From: Billgrantia endophytica
Lineage (GTDB): Bacteria > Pseudomonadota > Gammaproteobacteria > Pseudomonadales > Halomonadaceae
DNA length: 64,000 nt
Direction: 5' to 3'
Assembly: GCF_002879615.1 (NCBI RefSeq)
Contig: NZ_PNRF01000007.1
Location: 1-64,000, forward strand
Both the position numbers and the translations under genes were made by a program. How positions within the stretch are numbered: the stretch's first letter is position 1; the number at the start of each line of letters is the position of its first letter. Below, piece by piece: positions 10,368-18,380 of this stretch. The notes under the pieces are model-generated. The model was not told the DNA's origin and did not search any database. It saw only the letters and a list, made by a program, of their open reading frames with translations.

Positions 10368-11369
10368 ATGTCGACTCTCTTTCATCGCCTCAAGGAAGTT
10401 GCCTCGCCCACCATCGGCCTGGGCTGCATGAACCTCTCTCATGGATACGGGAACCCCGTTCCCGAGTCCGAGGCGCGACGAGCCCTTGATGCGGCATTCG
10501 ACATGGGTTACCGCCACTTCGATACCGCAACCCTCTACGGGGCGACGGCCAACGAGCGGCTGCTGGGTCTGGCTCTCCAGGGCAAGCGTGACCAGGTTCT
10601 GCTGGCCAGCAAGTGCGGCATGGCCATCGATCCCGAGCTCGGCAAGCGTGTGATCGACGGACGCCCCGAGACGTTACGCCAGCAGTGCGAGGCGAGTCTT
10701 CAGCGCCTGCGAACCGATCATCTGGATCTCTATTATCTCCACCGGCTGGATCGTCAGGTGCCCATCGAGGAGAGCGTCGGTGCACTGGGGCGGCTGGTGT
10801 CGGAAGGCAAGATACGGGGAATCGGGCTCTCAGAGGTTTCCGCAGCCACCCTGCACCGCGCCACGACCGAGCACTCCATCGCTGCCGTGCAATCCGAATA
10901 CTCCCTGTGGACCCGCAACCCCGAGATCGCACTGATCGAGGCTTGCCGGGAGGTGGGCACGGCGCTGGTGGCCTTCAGTCCCCTGGGGAGAGGTTTCCTG
11001 GCGGGCTCCATCAAGGAGCCTGCCAGCCTCGAGGAAAGCGACATGCGACGAAACATGCCGCGTTTCAGCGCCGAGAACTACCCCAGGAACCTGAGCCTGC
11101 TGGAGGACTTCATGGACCTGGCAGGCGAGCTGGACATGACGCCCGGTCAGCTCGCATTGGCCTGGCTCAAGGCACAGGGGGAGGATGTCATTCCGATTCC
11201 CGGCTCCCGCTCCTCTGATCACATGCGAGAGAACCTGGCGGCCGAAACGCTAAGCCTGGGAACAGACACCATCACCCGGCTTGGCGGCATGATGACGCCG
11301 GACCAGGTGATGGGCGCCCGCTACAGCGCGGCTCAACAGGCGGACATCGACACCGAAGAGTTTGGCTAA
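10368..11369 (+). CDS. Aldo/keto reductase
   Basis: The 333-residue protein has the aldo/keto reductase TIM-barrel signatures: TIGLGCMNLSHGYG near the N-terminus, then the catalytic tetrad in FDTATLYGA (Asp, Tyr), LASKCG (Lys) and LYYLHRLD (His). The C-terminal VIPIPGSRSSDHMREN binds the 2'-phosphate of NADPH in related enzymes. It should reduce an aldehyde or ketone with NADPH in the cytoplasm; the substrate cannot be read from the sequence. It stands alone and is convergent with the cytochrome b561 gene, with only seven bases between the stops. Confidence 0.93.
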   Translation: MSTLFHRLKEVASPTIGLGCMNLSHGYGNPVPESEARRALDAAFDMGYRHFDTATLYGATANERLLGLALQGKRDQVLLASKCGMAIDPELGKRVIDGRPETLRQQCEASLQRLRTDHLDLYYLHRLDRQVPIEESVGALGRLVSEGKIRGIGLSEVSAATLHRATTEHSIAAVQSEYSLWTRNPEIALIEACREVGTALVAFSPLGRGFLAGSIKEPASLEESDMRRNMPRFSAENYPRNLSLLEDFMDLAGELDMTPGQLALAWLKAQGEDVIPIPGSRSSDHMRENLAAETLSLGTDTITRLGGMMTPDQVMGARYSAAQQADIDTEEFG

Positions 11370-11376
11370 CCCCAGC

Positions 11377-11928
11377 TCATCCAGAAGGGCTGCCGCCAAC
11401 TGGCCGGCGCACCACCATCCTCCCCAGCACGTCCTGGTCGCCGGCACGGCGATGCCACAGCACCATGCCGATATGGCCGACGATCAGCGCCAGCAGGGTC
11501 CAGCCGAGTACGCCGTGGAACAGGCTCCCGGCAGCGGTCATCCATTCGATCGACTCGCCCTCGAAGCCCGACATTAGCGGAATACCGAATGGCGAGAAGG
11601 CACGGCCGGAACCGAACTGCCGCAGCAGTGCCAACGAGGGCACGATAACCATCAGCGCGTAGAGTGCCAGGTGGCCCAGCGTGGCGGCCCTGCTCACTGC
11701 TGGCGGGCGGTTGGCGCGGTCGACCAGGGCCCAGAGCACCCGTATCACGACCAGTAGTAGCAGTAGCGCCCCCATCGACCTGTGAGTCGACCACAGGAAT
11801 TCATCCAGCGCCGAATCGGCGGCCAATACCCGCGCCCCGGTAGTGGCGAACTGCCAGGCAAGAAGGGCCGCCATGCCCCAGTGCAGGTAGCGGCTGAAGC
11901 GACCGTAATGTGATGTTGCCATGCTCAT
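11377..11928 (-). CDS. Cytochrome b561 family membrane protein
   Basis: The 183-residue protein opens HYGRFSRYLHWGMAALLAWQF and contains WSTHRSMGALLLLLVVIRVLWAL, LGHLALYALMVIVPSLALL and LFHGVLGWTLLALIVGHIGMVLWH. These are four membrane helices with paired histidines that would hold two b hemes. Such proteins pass electrons from ubiquinol or reductant across the inner membrane, in some cases as superoxide:quinone oxidoreductase (CybB type). The specific partner here is unknown. A second ATG six bases in (11922) is also possible as start. Confidence 0.9.
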   Translation of the reverse strand: MSMATSHYGRFSRYLHWGMAALLAWQFATTGARVLAADSALDEFLWSTHRSMGALLLLLVVIRVLWALVDRANRPPAVSRAATLGHLALYALMVIVPSLALLRQFGSGRAFSPFGIPLMSGFEGESIEWMTAAGSLFHGVLGWTLLALIVGHIGMVLWHRRAGDQDVLGRMVVRRPVGGSPSG

Positions 11929-12021
11929 CGAAGGTCTCCGGTAAAGGTTGCCCTACGATGCTAGCAACTAAATAACGCACTAATTATGAAAGTGTGGAAA
12001 GTCATGCCCTCGAACACTTCC

Positions 12022-12615
12022 TCACACCACTTCGGCGACCTCCTCGAACGCCAGCCTCGCCCCTCTTGGGCGCAAACTAGCCGGATCTCCCACGCCGAGG
12101 TTGGCCAGGAAGTTGCTCTTGTAGCGGCCGTCGGGGAAGAACTCCTTGTCCACCAGGGCGTTGTCGAAGCCGCTCATGGGGCCAACGTCCAGACCGAGCA
12201 TGCGGGCGGCCACGATCAGATACCCGCCCTGCAGGGTGGCGTTGCGCCAGGCGGTGTCGCTGGCCTTGTCGGGGCTGTTGGCGAAGCGCTCCCGGGCATT
12301 GGGCGAACTGGGAAACACCTTGGGCATGTGTTCGTAGAAGCGCGTATCCACGGCCACGATCACGGTGACCGGGGCGTCGTGGGCCTTGTCGCGGTTGGCC
12401 TCCGAGAGCGCCGGCAGCAGGCGCGACTTGCCCTCTTCGCTCATCACGAAGACATAGCGTGCCGGCTGGCAGTTCATCGAAGTGGGGCCCCACTTCAACA
12501 GATCGTAGAGCCGGCGCAGGGTGGCCTCGTCGACGGGCTCCGGCCGAAAGCCGTAGTGGGTGTGCGCTTCGCGGAAAACGGTGTCGAGCGCGGTGTCGTC
12601 GAGGGGCGGTCGCAT
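12022..12615 (-). CDS. Malonic semialdehyde reductase-like nitroreductase (RutE family)
   Basis: The 197-residue flavoprotein matches the RutE/YdfG-like branch of the nitroreductase family: FREAHTHYGFRPEPVDEATLRRLYDLLKWGPTSMNCQPARYVFV near the N-terminus (FMN-binding), then WRNATLQGGYLIVAARMLGLDVGPMSGFD. RutE reduces malonic semialdehyde to 3-hydroxypropionate in pyrimidine catabolism. No other rut gene is nearby, so the physiological role is open. It lies 42 bases from the LacI gene end on the same strand and could be co-transcribed with it, which would put it under the same signal as the RLP operon. Confidence 0.85.
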   Translation of the reverse strand: MRPPLDDTALDTVFREAHTHYGFRPEPVDEATLRRLYDLLKWGPTSMNCQPARYVFVMSEEGKSRLLPALSEANRDKAHDAPVTVIVAVDTRFYEHMPKVFPSSPNARERFANSPDKASDTAWRNATLQGGYLIVAARMLGLDVGPMSGFDNALVDKEFFPDGRYKSNFLANLGVGDPASLRPRGARLAFEEVAEVV

Positions 12616-12657
12616 GGGGTCTCCTGGTTGGCCGTGTCCGCAAGTGGGCGACGTGTA

Positions 12658-13695
12658 TTACATGACATGATGCGCCGCGGGCAGATTTTCGGAAAAGTAG
12701 ATTTCCATGGCCACTGGGGCCACGTCGGTCTGCTCACCTGTCGCCGCGGCAATGGCTCGCGAATAGATCAGATCGGGACTCTGGGTGATGACGGCATCCA
12801 TCGTTCCATCGAGCAGCATGCTACGAGTATCGGGCGTCAGTCCATGACCTATGAAGCAGATATCGGCATCACGCCGCGATTCGCGCAGTGCCCGCCCGAT
12901 GCCATCCGACGCACCGCCAACGTTGTAGATGCCCACGATATCGGGATGCGCTTGCAGAAGGCGGCAGGTGTTCTGGTAGTTTTCGTCTCGGTTGTCATGG
13001 CCTTCGTGCGGGCCGATCACGCTCAGGTAAGGGAAGCTCGCCTCCGTCAAGGCCAGAAACCCCATCTCGCGCTCCATGTGGGCACGGTAGGCCCGGCTCG
13101 CCGCAATGAGCGCCAGCTTGCCCGAGGTAACATGACAGAATCGTCCCATGATCTGGGCGGCGGTACGCCCCGCGGCGAAGTTGTCGATACCGAGATAAAG
13201 ATGCCGGTTCGAGCTTGGCAAATCGGAAATGATGGTGATGATGCGCTTTCCTGCCATCACGAGTTCGTCGATGGCTTGCCTCACCTGCGGATGATCGATG
13301 GCCATGAACACGACCGTGTCCGCACTCTTGCCGTAGCGTCGCAACGCCTGCGCCAATGCATCGGGATTGAAGCTCTCGATGAAGTGGCTCCTGACCTTGA
13401 CCGGCCCCGGCGAGAGATCCGCCAGTTCGCGCACGCGTGTATTGAGCCCCGTGAGGTAGGGGTTCGTTCCCCTGGGCAGTAGAAAGACGACCTTGGCAAA
13501 GCGCGGGCCCAGTCGTTTGCTCAACTCCTCTTTGTCCATGTAACCGATGTGCACTGCCGCTTCGAGTACCCGGCGCAGCGTGGCCTCCCGCACGCCCGAG
13601 CGACGGTTCAGAACCCGATCCACCGTCGCCGTCGATACTCCTGCCATGGTGGCAATATCCGGTATCAGCGGTCGCCTTCCATCAAAAACCATCAA
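12658..13695 (-). CDS. LacI family transcriptional regulator of the TRAP-RLP operon
   Basis: The 345-residue protein has an N-terminal helix-turn-helix (IPDIATMAGVSTATVDRVLN, about residues 11-30) followed by a periplasmic-binding-protein-like sensor domain. Segments such as DTVVFMAIDHPQVRQAIDEL, AGRTAAQIMGRF and GIYNVGGASDGIGRAL are typical of the group that senses sugars. It is transcribed away from dctP, and the 106-base shared gap is the obvious operator region. By analogy it represses the operon until a sugar-like inducer binds. ATG at 13692 is an equally good start. Confidence 0.93.
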   Translation of the reverse strand: MMVFDGRRPLIPDIATMAGVSTATVDRVLNRRSGVREATLRRVLEAAVHIGYMDKEELSKRLGPRFAKVVFLLPRGTNPYLTGLNTRVRELADLSPGPVKVRSHFIESFNPDALAQALRRYGKSADTVVFMAIDHPQVRQAIDELVMAGKRIITIISDLPSSNRHLYLGIDNFAAGRTAAQIMGRFCHVTSGKLALIAASRAYRAHMEREMGFLALTEASFPYLSVIGPHEGHDNRDENYQNTCRLLQAHPDIVGIYNVGGASDGIGRALRESRRDADICFIGHGLTPDTRSMLLDGTMDAVITQSPDLIYSRAIAAATGEQTDVAPVAMEIYFSENLPAAHHVM

Positions 13696-13801
13696 AAAGT
13701 CCTCATTGCTCCATTGGAGGCTCCTGCCCTAGCCTTGAGAATCGTAGGACACGAACATCATTACCTACAAATAAATAAAAAAACATCATTTGGAGAACGT
13801 C
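13696..13801. promoter_or_regulatory. Divergent promoter/operator region of lacI-type gene and dctP
   Basis: This 106-base gap must hold both promoters. A short inverted repeat CTCCA-T-TGGAG occurs at 13709-13719. A separated pair GTAGG...CCTAC lies in 13744-13768. The stretch just before dctP is very A-rich (about 13768-13786), and GGAG at 13792-13795 is the dctP ribosome binding site. I could not identify a classical LacI operator with certainty. Confidence 0.4.
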
Positions 13802-14806
13802 ATGCTCAACAAGATCTACAAGCTCGGCCGGCTGACGGCCGTGGCGGGTGTGCTGCTCATGAGCGCCGGTACGGTCGCTGCCCAGGAAGTCACCCTGCGC
13901 TATGGCCACATGCATACGCCGAACTCGATCGCCGGCATGCAGGCCGAGTGGCTGGCCGAGGCAATCGCCGAAAAGACCAACGGCGAAGTCGCGGTGGATA
14001 TTTTCCCCAACTCACAGCTCGGCAGGCTCCAGGAGTTGGCCGAGGCGGTATCGACCGGGTCGATCGCCATCTCCCATAACACGGCCGGTGCCATCGGCTC
14101 GCTCTACTCTCCCTTTGCGGCGTTCGATACGCCCTACCTATATCGCGACATCGACCACTTGATGGCGGTGATGGACGTGGACTCACCCGTGATGCAGGAG
14201 CTTAACGAGGGGCTGGTGGATGCTTCCGGGGTGAGGTTGCTCTATGCCTTCTATTTCGGCACACGCCACCTGACGACCGACCGTGAGGTAAAGGCACCGG
14301 ACGATCTCGAGGGAATCAAGATTCGTTCCATTCCCTTCCCGATCTACATGGCCACCGTCGAAGGAATGGGCGCGGTCCCCGTTCCCGTGGACTGGGCAGA
14401 AGTCCCCACGGCGCTGGCTACCGGCGTGGTCGAAGGCCAGGAAAACCCGGTCAACGTCGTCGTTACCTCCAAGCTCAACGAAGTGCAGAGCCACATGATG
14501 CTGACCGGCCATATCAGCGCCGCCCAGGTCATCGTCATGAACGACGATACCTGGCAGTCGCTGTCGCCGGAGCACCGGAACGCGATTACCGAAGCCGCCG
14601 CCGAAGTTCGCGAACGAGCCACTGCCGCCATGCTGGAAGCGGAAGCCGAGGATTTTGCCTCCCTGCGCGCAGCGGGAATGAACATTGTCGGCCCCGAGGA
14701 AGGCCTGGAACTCGAGGCGTTCCGCACCCGCGTGCGCGATCGTATTGCCGAGGAGTTCACCGCGCAGTACGGCGAGTTGTACGAGCAGATCGCGGCCGTT
14801 AACTGA
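13802..14806 (+). CDS. TRAP transporter solute-binding protein (DctP family)
   Basis: The 334-residue protein starts with a signal peptide (MLNKIYKLGRLTAVAGVLLM ending in VAAQ) and continues with the DctP fold. The segment LEGIKIRSIPFPIYMATVEGMG holds the conserved Arg that binds a carboxylate, followed by VPVDWAEVPTALATGVVEGQENP. It therefore probably captures an organic or sugar acid in the periplasm. Start at 13802 is chosen because GGAG lies six bases upstream; an in-frame TTG at 13790 has no such site. It is the first gene of the operon. Confidence 0.95.
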   Translation: MLNKIYKLGRLTAVAGVLLMSAGTVAAQEVTLRYGHMHTPNSIAGMQAEWLAEAIAEKTNGEVAVDIFPNSQLGRLQELAEAVSTGSIAISHNTAGAIGSLYSPFAAFDTPYLYRDIDHLMAVMDVDSPVMQELNEGLVDASGVRLLYAFYFGTRHLTTDREVKAPDDLEGIKIRSIPFPIYMATVEGMGAVPVPVDWAEVPTALATGVVEGQENPVNVVVTSKLNEVQSHMMLTGHISAAQVIVMNDDTWQSLSPEHRNAITEAAAEVRERATAAMLEAEAEDFASLRAAGMNIVGPEEGLELEAFRTRVRDRIAEEFTAQYGELYEQIAAVN

Positions 14807-14809
14807 GCC

Positions 14810-15307
14810 ATGAACGAGCACAAGGCCATTATCGGGCGAGCGGTCACCTGGCTGACCCAAGCGTGTCTTGGGATTGCAATCGTACTGCTGGTCCTCATTG
14901 CCGTACTGATCGTGACCCAGGTCGTGGCGCGCAATCTGTTCAGCACAGGACTGCCCAGGGTCGACGAGGCCGCCCGTTTCGCCGGTATCGCCATGGTGTA
15001 TTTCACCGCCCCGTTTCTGCTGCTACGCGGCCAGCACGTGGCGGTCACTCTACTGGTAGAGCTACTGCCCCGGCTTGGGCGCCGGCTGTGCCTGGTGGTG
15101 GCCGAACTGGCGACGCTAGGGTTCTGCATCCTGACGTTGTACGGCTTCTACCGCTTTCTCCTGCGTGCGGGCCGCTTCGTCACACCGGCAATGGGCATGC
15201 CGAACCTGTGGTTCTACATGCCAGCGCTGGTGGGGCTGGCCATTCTTGCCGTGGTGGCCGCCTACCGCCTCGGTGTTTTGGCAACAGGCAGGGAGGTCAA
15301 TGAATGA
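14810..15307 (+). CDS. TRAP transporter small permease (DctQ family)
   Basis: The 165-residue membrane protein has four hydrophobic segments (IVLLVLIAVLIVTQVVARNL; MVYFTAPFLLLRGQHVAVTL; ELATLGFCILTLYGFY; YMPALVGLAILAVVAAYRL) and the RxxF-TGxxRVDE-A pattern of DctQ proteins. It forms the membrane complex with DctM. It begins three bases after the dctP stop and overlaps dctM by four bases, so the three genes are translationally coupled. Confidence 0.93.
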   Translation: MNEHKAIIGRAVTWLTQACLGIAIVLLVLIAVLIVTQVVARNLFSTGLPRVDEAARFAGIAMVYFTAPFLLLRGQHVAVTLLVELLPRLGRRLCLVVAELATLGFCILTLYGFYRFLLRAGRFVTPAMGMPNLWFYMPALVGLAILAVVAAYRLGVLATGREVNE

Positions 15308-16581
15308 CCGCTACCCTTCTCGTACTGTTCGCCCTGGGCCTGCTCATCGGAGCGCCGGTAGCCGTCAGCCTTGGCTTGTCGGCCGGGCTAGTCATCCTGA
15401 TACATGACTTGCCAGTGACGGTACTCGCCCAGCGTGCCGTGAACACGCTCGACAGCTCGCCTCTTCTGGCGGTACCGCTCTTCATTCTGGCCGCCATGTT
15501 GTTGGGTGCGACGGGGGTCACGACCCATCTCTTCGACTTGCTGCGGATGCTCGTGGGACGAATTCGTGGCGGCATGGCTCACGTCAACGTACTGGTCAGC
15601 CTGATATTCTCCGGCATGTCGGGTGCAGCGCTGGCGGATATCGGCGCGCTCGGCGGCATCCAGATACGCCAGATGGAATACCAGGGCTACAGCCGTCGCT
15701 TCGCCTCAGGCATCACCATTGCGGCGGCCACTATCGGTCCCATTTTTCCACCCTCCATTCCACTGATCATCTTTGCCACGGCCGCCGAGGTATCCACCAT
15801 TCGTGCCCTGCTGGCGGGAGTGGTGCCCGCCATCGTGGTGGCAATGGCACTGATGATCCAGATCGCGCTGATGGCTCGCCGCTATGACCTGCCACGCGAC
15901 GACATGCGGCCCTCCCTACCCGCCATACGGCGCAAGGCCTGGATCTCCTTACCCGCGCTACTCGCCCCCGTGCTGCTGGTAGGCGGCATGATAAGCGGCT
16001 TCTTCGGCCCCACCGAAGCGGCAGGGGTAACGGTCGCCTATGCCGTGCTGATCGGGCTGCTGGTCTATCGTTCGCTCAGCCTGGAAGCATTCATCGACTG
16101 CTCGCGTGAAACGGTACTGGCCACGGCCAACGTGCTGTTCGTCGTAGCGGCAGCGGCGCTCTTCGCCTGGGTGTTGACGATGGACCGGGTGCCGGCGCGG
16201 GCCGGGGCATGGCTGCTGGAGGTGTCGGAAAATCCGCTGGTCCTGCTACTGATTCTGAACTTGCTGTTGCTGGTGGTCGGTATGTTCCTGGAAGCCATTG
16301 TGGCCATCCTGATCATTGCTCCCATCGTCGCCCCTGCGCTATTGCAGGCCGGCGTTCCGCCTGAGCAACTGGGCGTGGTCTTCGTGCTCAACTTGATGCT
16401 CGGACTGCTGACGCCCCCGGTGGGAATGAGCCTCTATATGGTGTCGATCATCTCCAAGTTGCCTCTTCAATCGGTGATTCGCGGTGTTGCCCCCTTCTAC
16501 CTTTCCCTTTTCGCAGCTCTTGCGCTGGTGACGCTGATTCCCGGCCTTTCCACCTGGCTGCCCAACCTTGTCATGAAGTGA
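15304..16581 (+). CDS. TRAP transporter large permease (DctM family)
   Basis: The 425-residue protein is the sodium-coupled translocation subunit, with about twelve hydrophobic segments. Family motifs include VPLFILAAMLLGATGV, GMSGAALADIGALGGIQIRQM, IGPIFPPSIPLIIFATAA and the C-terminal LGLLTPPVGMSLYMVSII. It imports the ligand handed over by the DctP protein. The DctP/DctQ/DctM set is complete and intact. The VOC gene begins six bases after its stop. Confidence 0.95.
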   Translation: MTATLLVLFALGLLIGAPVAVSLGLSAGLVILIHDLPVTVLAQRAVNTLDSSPLLAVPLFILAAMLLGATGVTTHLFDLLRMLVGRIRGGMAHVNVLVSLIFSGMSGAALADIGALGGIQIRQMEYQGYSRRFASGITIAAATIGPIFPPSIPLIIFATAAEVSTIRALLAGVVPAIVVAMALMIQIALMARRYDLPRDDMRPSLPAIRRKAWISLPALLAPVLLVGGMISGFFGPTEAAGVTVAYAVLIGLLVYRSLSLEAFIDCSRETVLATANVLFVVAAAALFAWVLTMDRVPARAGAWLLEVSENPLVLLLILNLLLLVVGMFLEAIVAILIIAPIVAPALLQAGVPPEQLGVVFVLNLMLGLLTPPVGMSLYMVSIISKLPLQSVIRGVAPFYLSLFAALALVTLIPGLSTWLPNLVMK

Positions 16582-16587
16582 GATTCC

Positions 16588-17133
16588 ATGAGTAGATATC
16601 TCGGCGCAATCCGCCAACTGGGGTATGTGGTAACGGATATCGAAGAAGCGATGGACCATTGGTCTCGGGTCATGGGCGTCGGCCCGTTCTTCTACAATCC
16701 CCGCGTGCCGATAGAGAACTACACCTACGAAGGTCAACGGTACGACGTTCACAATTCGGTCGCCCTGGCCAACTCGGGATTCATCCAGGTCGAACTCATC
16801 CAGACCCGTAACGATACGCCTTCGATGTATCGCGACTTCCTCCAGGCAGGGCGCACCGGGCTCCAGCATGTGGCCTTCTGGACAGAAGACTACGACACCG
16901 ATCTGGCCGCCATGGAAGCCCAGGGCTTCCGAGTCAAGATGAGCGGTGAGGTCGGCGAGAACGGACGTTTCGCCTATTTCGATCGTGAACACCATCCTGG
17001 CACGGTGATTGAACTCTCCGAGGTGCGTGGCCCCAAGGGCGACATGTTCCGCCTGATCCGTGAAGCCTCGCAGGGCTGGGATGGCAGCGACCCGGTCCGC
17101 CCCTTCCCTTCGCTCGATAGGGAAAGACCATGA
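16588..17133 (+). CDS. VOC superfamily (glyoxalase/dioxygenase fold) enzyme
   Basis: The 181-residue protein has two beta-alpha-beta-beta-beta modules: GAIRQLGYVVTDIEEAMDHWSRVMGVGPFF at the N-terminus and GLQHVAFWTEDYDTDLAAMEAQGF in the second half, then RFAYFDREHHPGTVIELSEV. Candidate metal ligands are His in LQHVAFW and Glu in VIELSEV, with a further Glu in QVELIQ. VOC enzymes include isomerases, epimerases, lyases and dioxygenases, so the reaction cannot be assigned. Its stop overlaps the RLP start (ATGA), which argues that it acts in the same pathway. Confidence 0.88.
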   Translation: MSRYLGAIRQLGYVVTDIEEAMDHWSRVMGVGPFFYNPRVPIENYTYEGQRYDVHNSVALANSGFIQVELIQTRNDTPSMYRDFLQAGRTGLQHVAFWTEDYDTDLAAMEAQGFRVKMSGEVGENGRFAYFDREHHPGTVIELSEVRGPKGDMFRLIREASQGWDGSDPVRPFPSLDRERP

Positions 17134-18377
17134 TTCGTGCCTCCTATCTGGTGGAAACCCCGCTGGACCCTCAGGTGGTAGCGGAAATGATGGCGGGGGA
17201 GCAGAGTTCGGGGACCTTCGTGCGCGTCGAGGGTGAGACAGAAGCGCTACGGGCCCGGTTCGGCGCGCATGTCGCCAAGGTTGAGGTGCTCGACGAACGC
17301 GACCAACCCAGCCTGCGCAGCGCTTACCTGGAGCGTAAGCGCGTTTCGGGTCCATGGCGCCGCGTTGCGGTGGACATCGACTACCCCGAAGAAAACGTGG
17401 GCCTCAACTTGCCCAACCTGGCGGCAACGGTGGCCGGCAATCTCTTCGATCTGGGCGAGGTGACGGGGCTGCGGCTCACCGGGCTCACCCTGCGCCCCGA
17501 GTACCGAGACCGTTACCCGCTGCCACGGCTGGGCGTGGCCGGCACACGCACGGCGCTGGGCGTTCAGGACAGGCCGCTGTTCGGCACCATTCTCAAGCCC
17601 AATATCGGTCTTTCCCCTGAGGAGACTGCCGATCTGGTCGAGCGATTGTGCGCAGCGGGAGTCGATTTCATCAAGGACGATGAAATCGCCGGCAATCATC
17701 CCCACGCTCCCGTACGCGAGCGAATCAGTGCGGTAATGGCCCGGGTGCGACGCTGGCGGCAGCACAGCGGGCGCGACGTGATGGTGGCTTTCAACATTAC
17801 CGATGAAGTGGATGCCATGCGAGGCCACGCCGAGCACGTCGAAGCGGAGGGCGGCAACTGTGTGATGGCCAGTCTCAACTGGTGCGGCCTCTCGGCGATG
17901 CAGAGCCTGCGTGCTTCGACACCGCTGGCAATTCACGGTCATCGCAACGGGTTTGGTGCCTTCGCCCGCCATCCGGCACTGGGAATCGGCTTTCCCGCCT
18001 ATCAGGTCCTGTATCGGCTGGCGGGAATCGACCATATGCATGTCCACGGCATGGGCGGCAAGTTTGCCGATCTGACTGAGGAAGTGGCCCATGCGGCGAA
18101 GCTTTCGCTGCAGCCACTCGGGCATTCAGACGACCGAGTGATGCCGGTGTTCTCTTCCGGGCAGTGGGCGGGCACTCTGCCGTCGACTCTGCTGGAAACC
18201 GGCAGCGCCGACTTCATGTTCCTGGCCGGCGGCGGCATTCTGGCCCATCCCGACGGAGCCGCCGCGGGGGTCAGGAGCCTGCGCGAGGCCTGGGAAGCCA
18301 TACAGGCAGGCGAACCGCTGGCAACCCCCGGACGCCCGGCACTTGCTGCCGCACTCGACTTTTTCGGAGCATGCTAG
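17130..18377 (+). CDS. RuBisCO-like protein (form IV type)
   Basis: The 415-residue protein aligns by eye with the RuBisCO large-subunit fold. K156 in FGTILKPNIGLS corresponds to catalytic K175. K182-DDE-185 corresponds to the carbamylated lysine and metal ligands K201/D203/E204. H271-R272 match H294-R295, H304 matches H327 and K311 matches K334. The Lys of KPK (K177) is Asn here, so carboxylation of RuBP is not expected. RLPs next to DUF1537 kinases include the oxo-isoapionate-phosphate decarboxylase and transcarboxylase/hydrolase of D-apionate catabolism (OiaX, OiaT). This protein probably acts on a phosphorylated oxo-acid made by the next gene product, but its exact reaction is unassigned. 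Confidence 0.9.
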   Translation: MIRASYLVETPLDPQVVAEMMAGEQSSGTFVRVEGETEALRARFGAHVAKVEVLDERDQPSLRSAYLERKRVSGPWRRVAVDIDYPEENVGLNLPNLAATVAGNLFDLGEVTGLRLTGLTLRPEYRDRYPLPRLGVAGTRTALGVQDRPLFGTILKPNIGLSPEETADLVERLCAAGVDFIKDDEIAGNHPHAPVRERISAVMARVRRWRQHSGRDVMVAFNITDEVDAMRGHAEHVEAEGGNCVMASLNWCGLSAMQSLRASTPLAIHGHRNGFGAFARHPALGIGFPAYQVLYRLAGIDHMHVHGMGGKFADLTEEVAHAAKLSLQPLGHSDDRVMPVFSSGQWAGTLPSTLLETGSADFMFLAGGGILAHPDGAAAGVRSLREAWEAIQAGEPLATPGRPALAAALDFFGAC

Positions 18378-18380
18378 GAC

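Noticed and set aside
12022..12615. RutE-like reductase as proof of a pyrimidine (rut) pathway
   Set aside because: No rutA-D, rutF or rutG genes are near; the family is widespread and stands alone here.
17130..18377. True CO2-fixing RuBisCO
   Set aside because: Only one large-subunit-like gene with KPN instead of KPK, no small subunit, no phosphoribulokinase or carboxysome genes, and a kinase/transport context typical of RuBisCO-like proteins.
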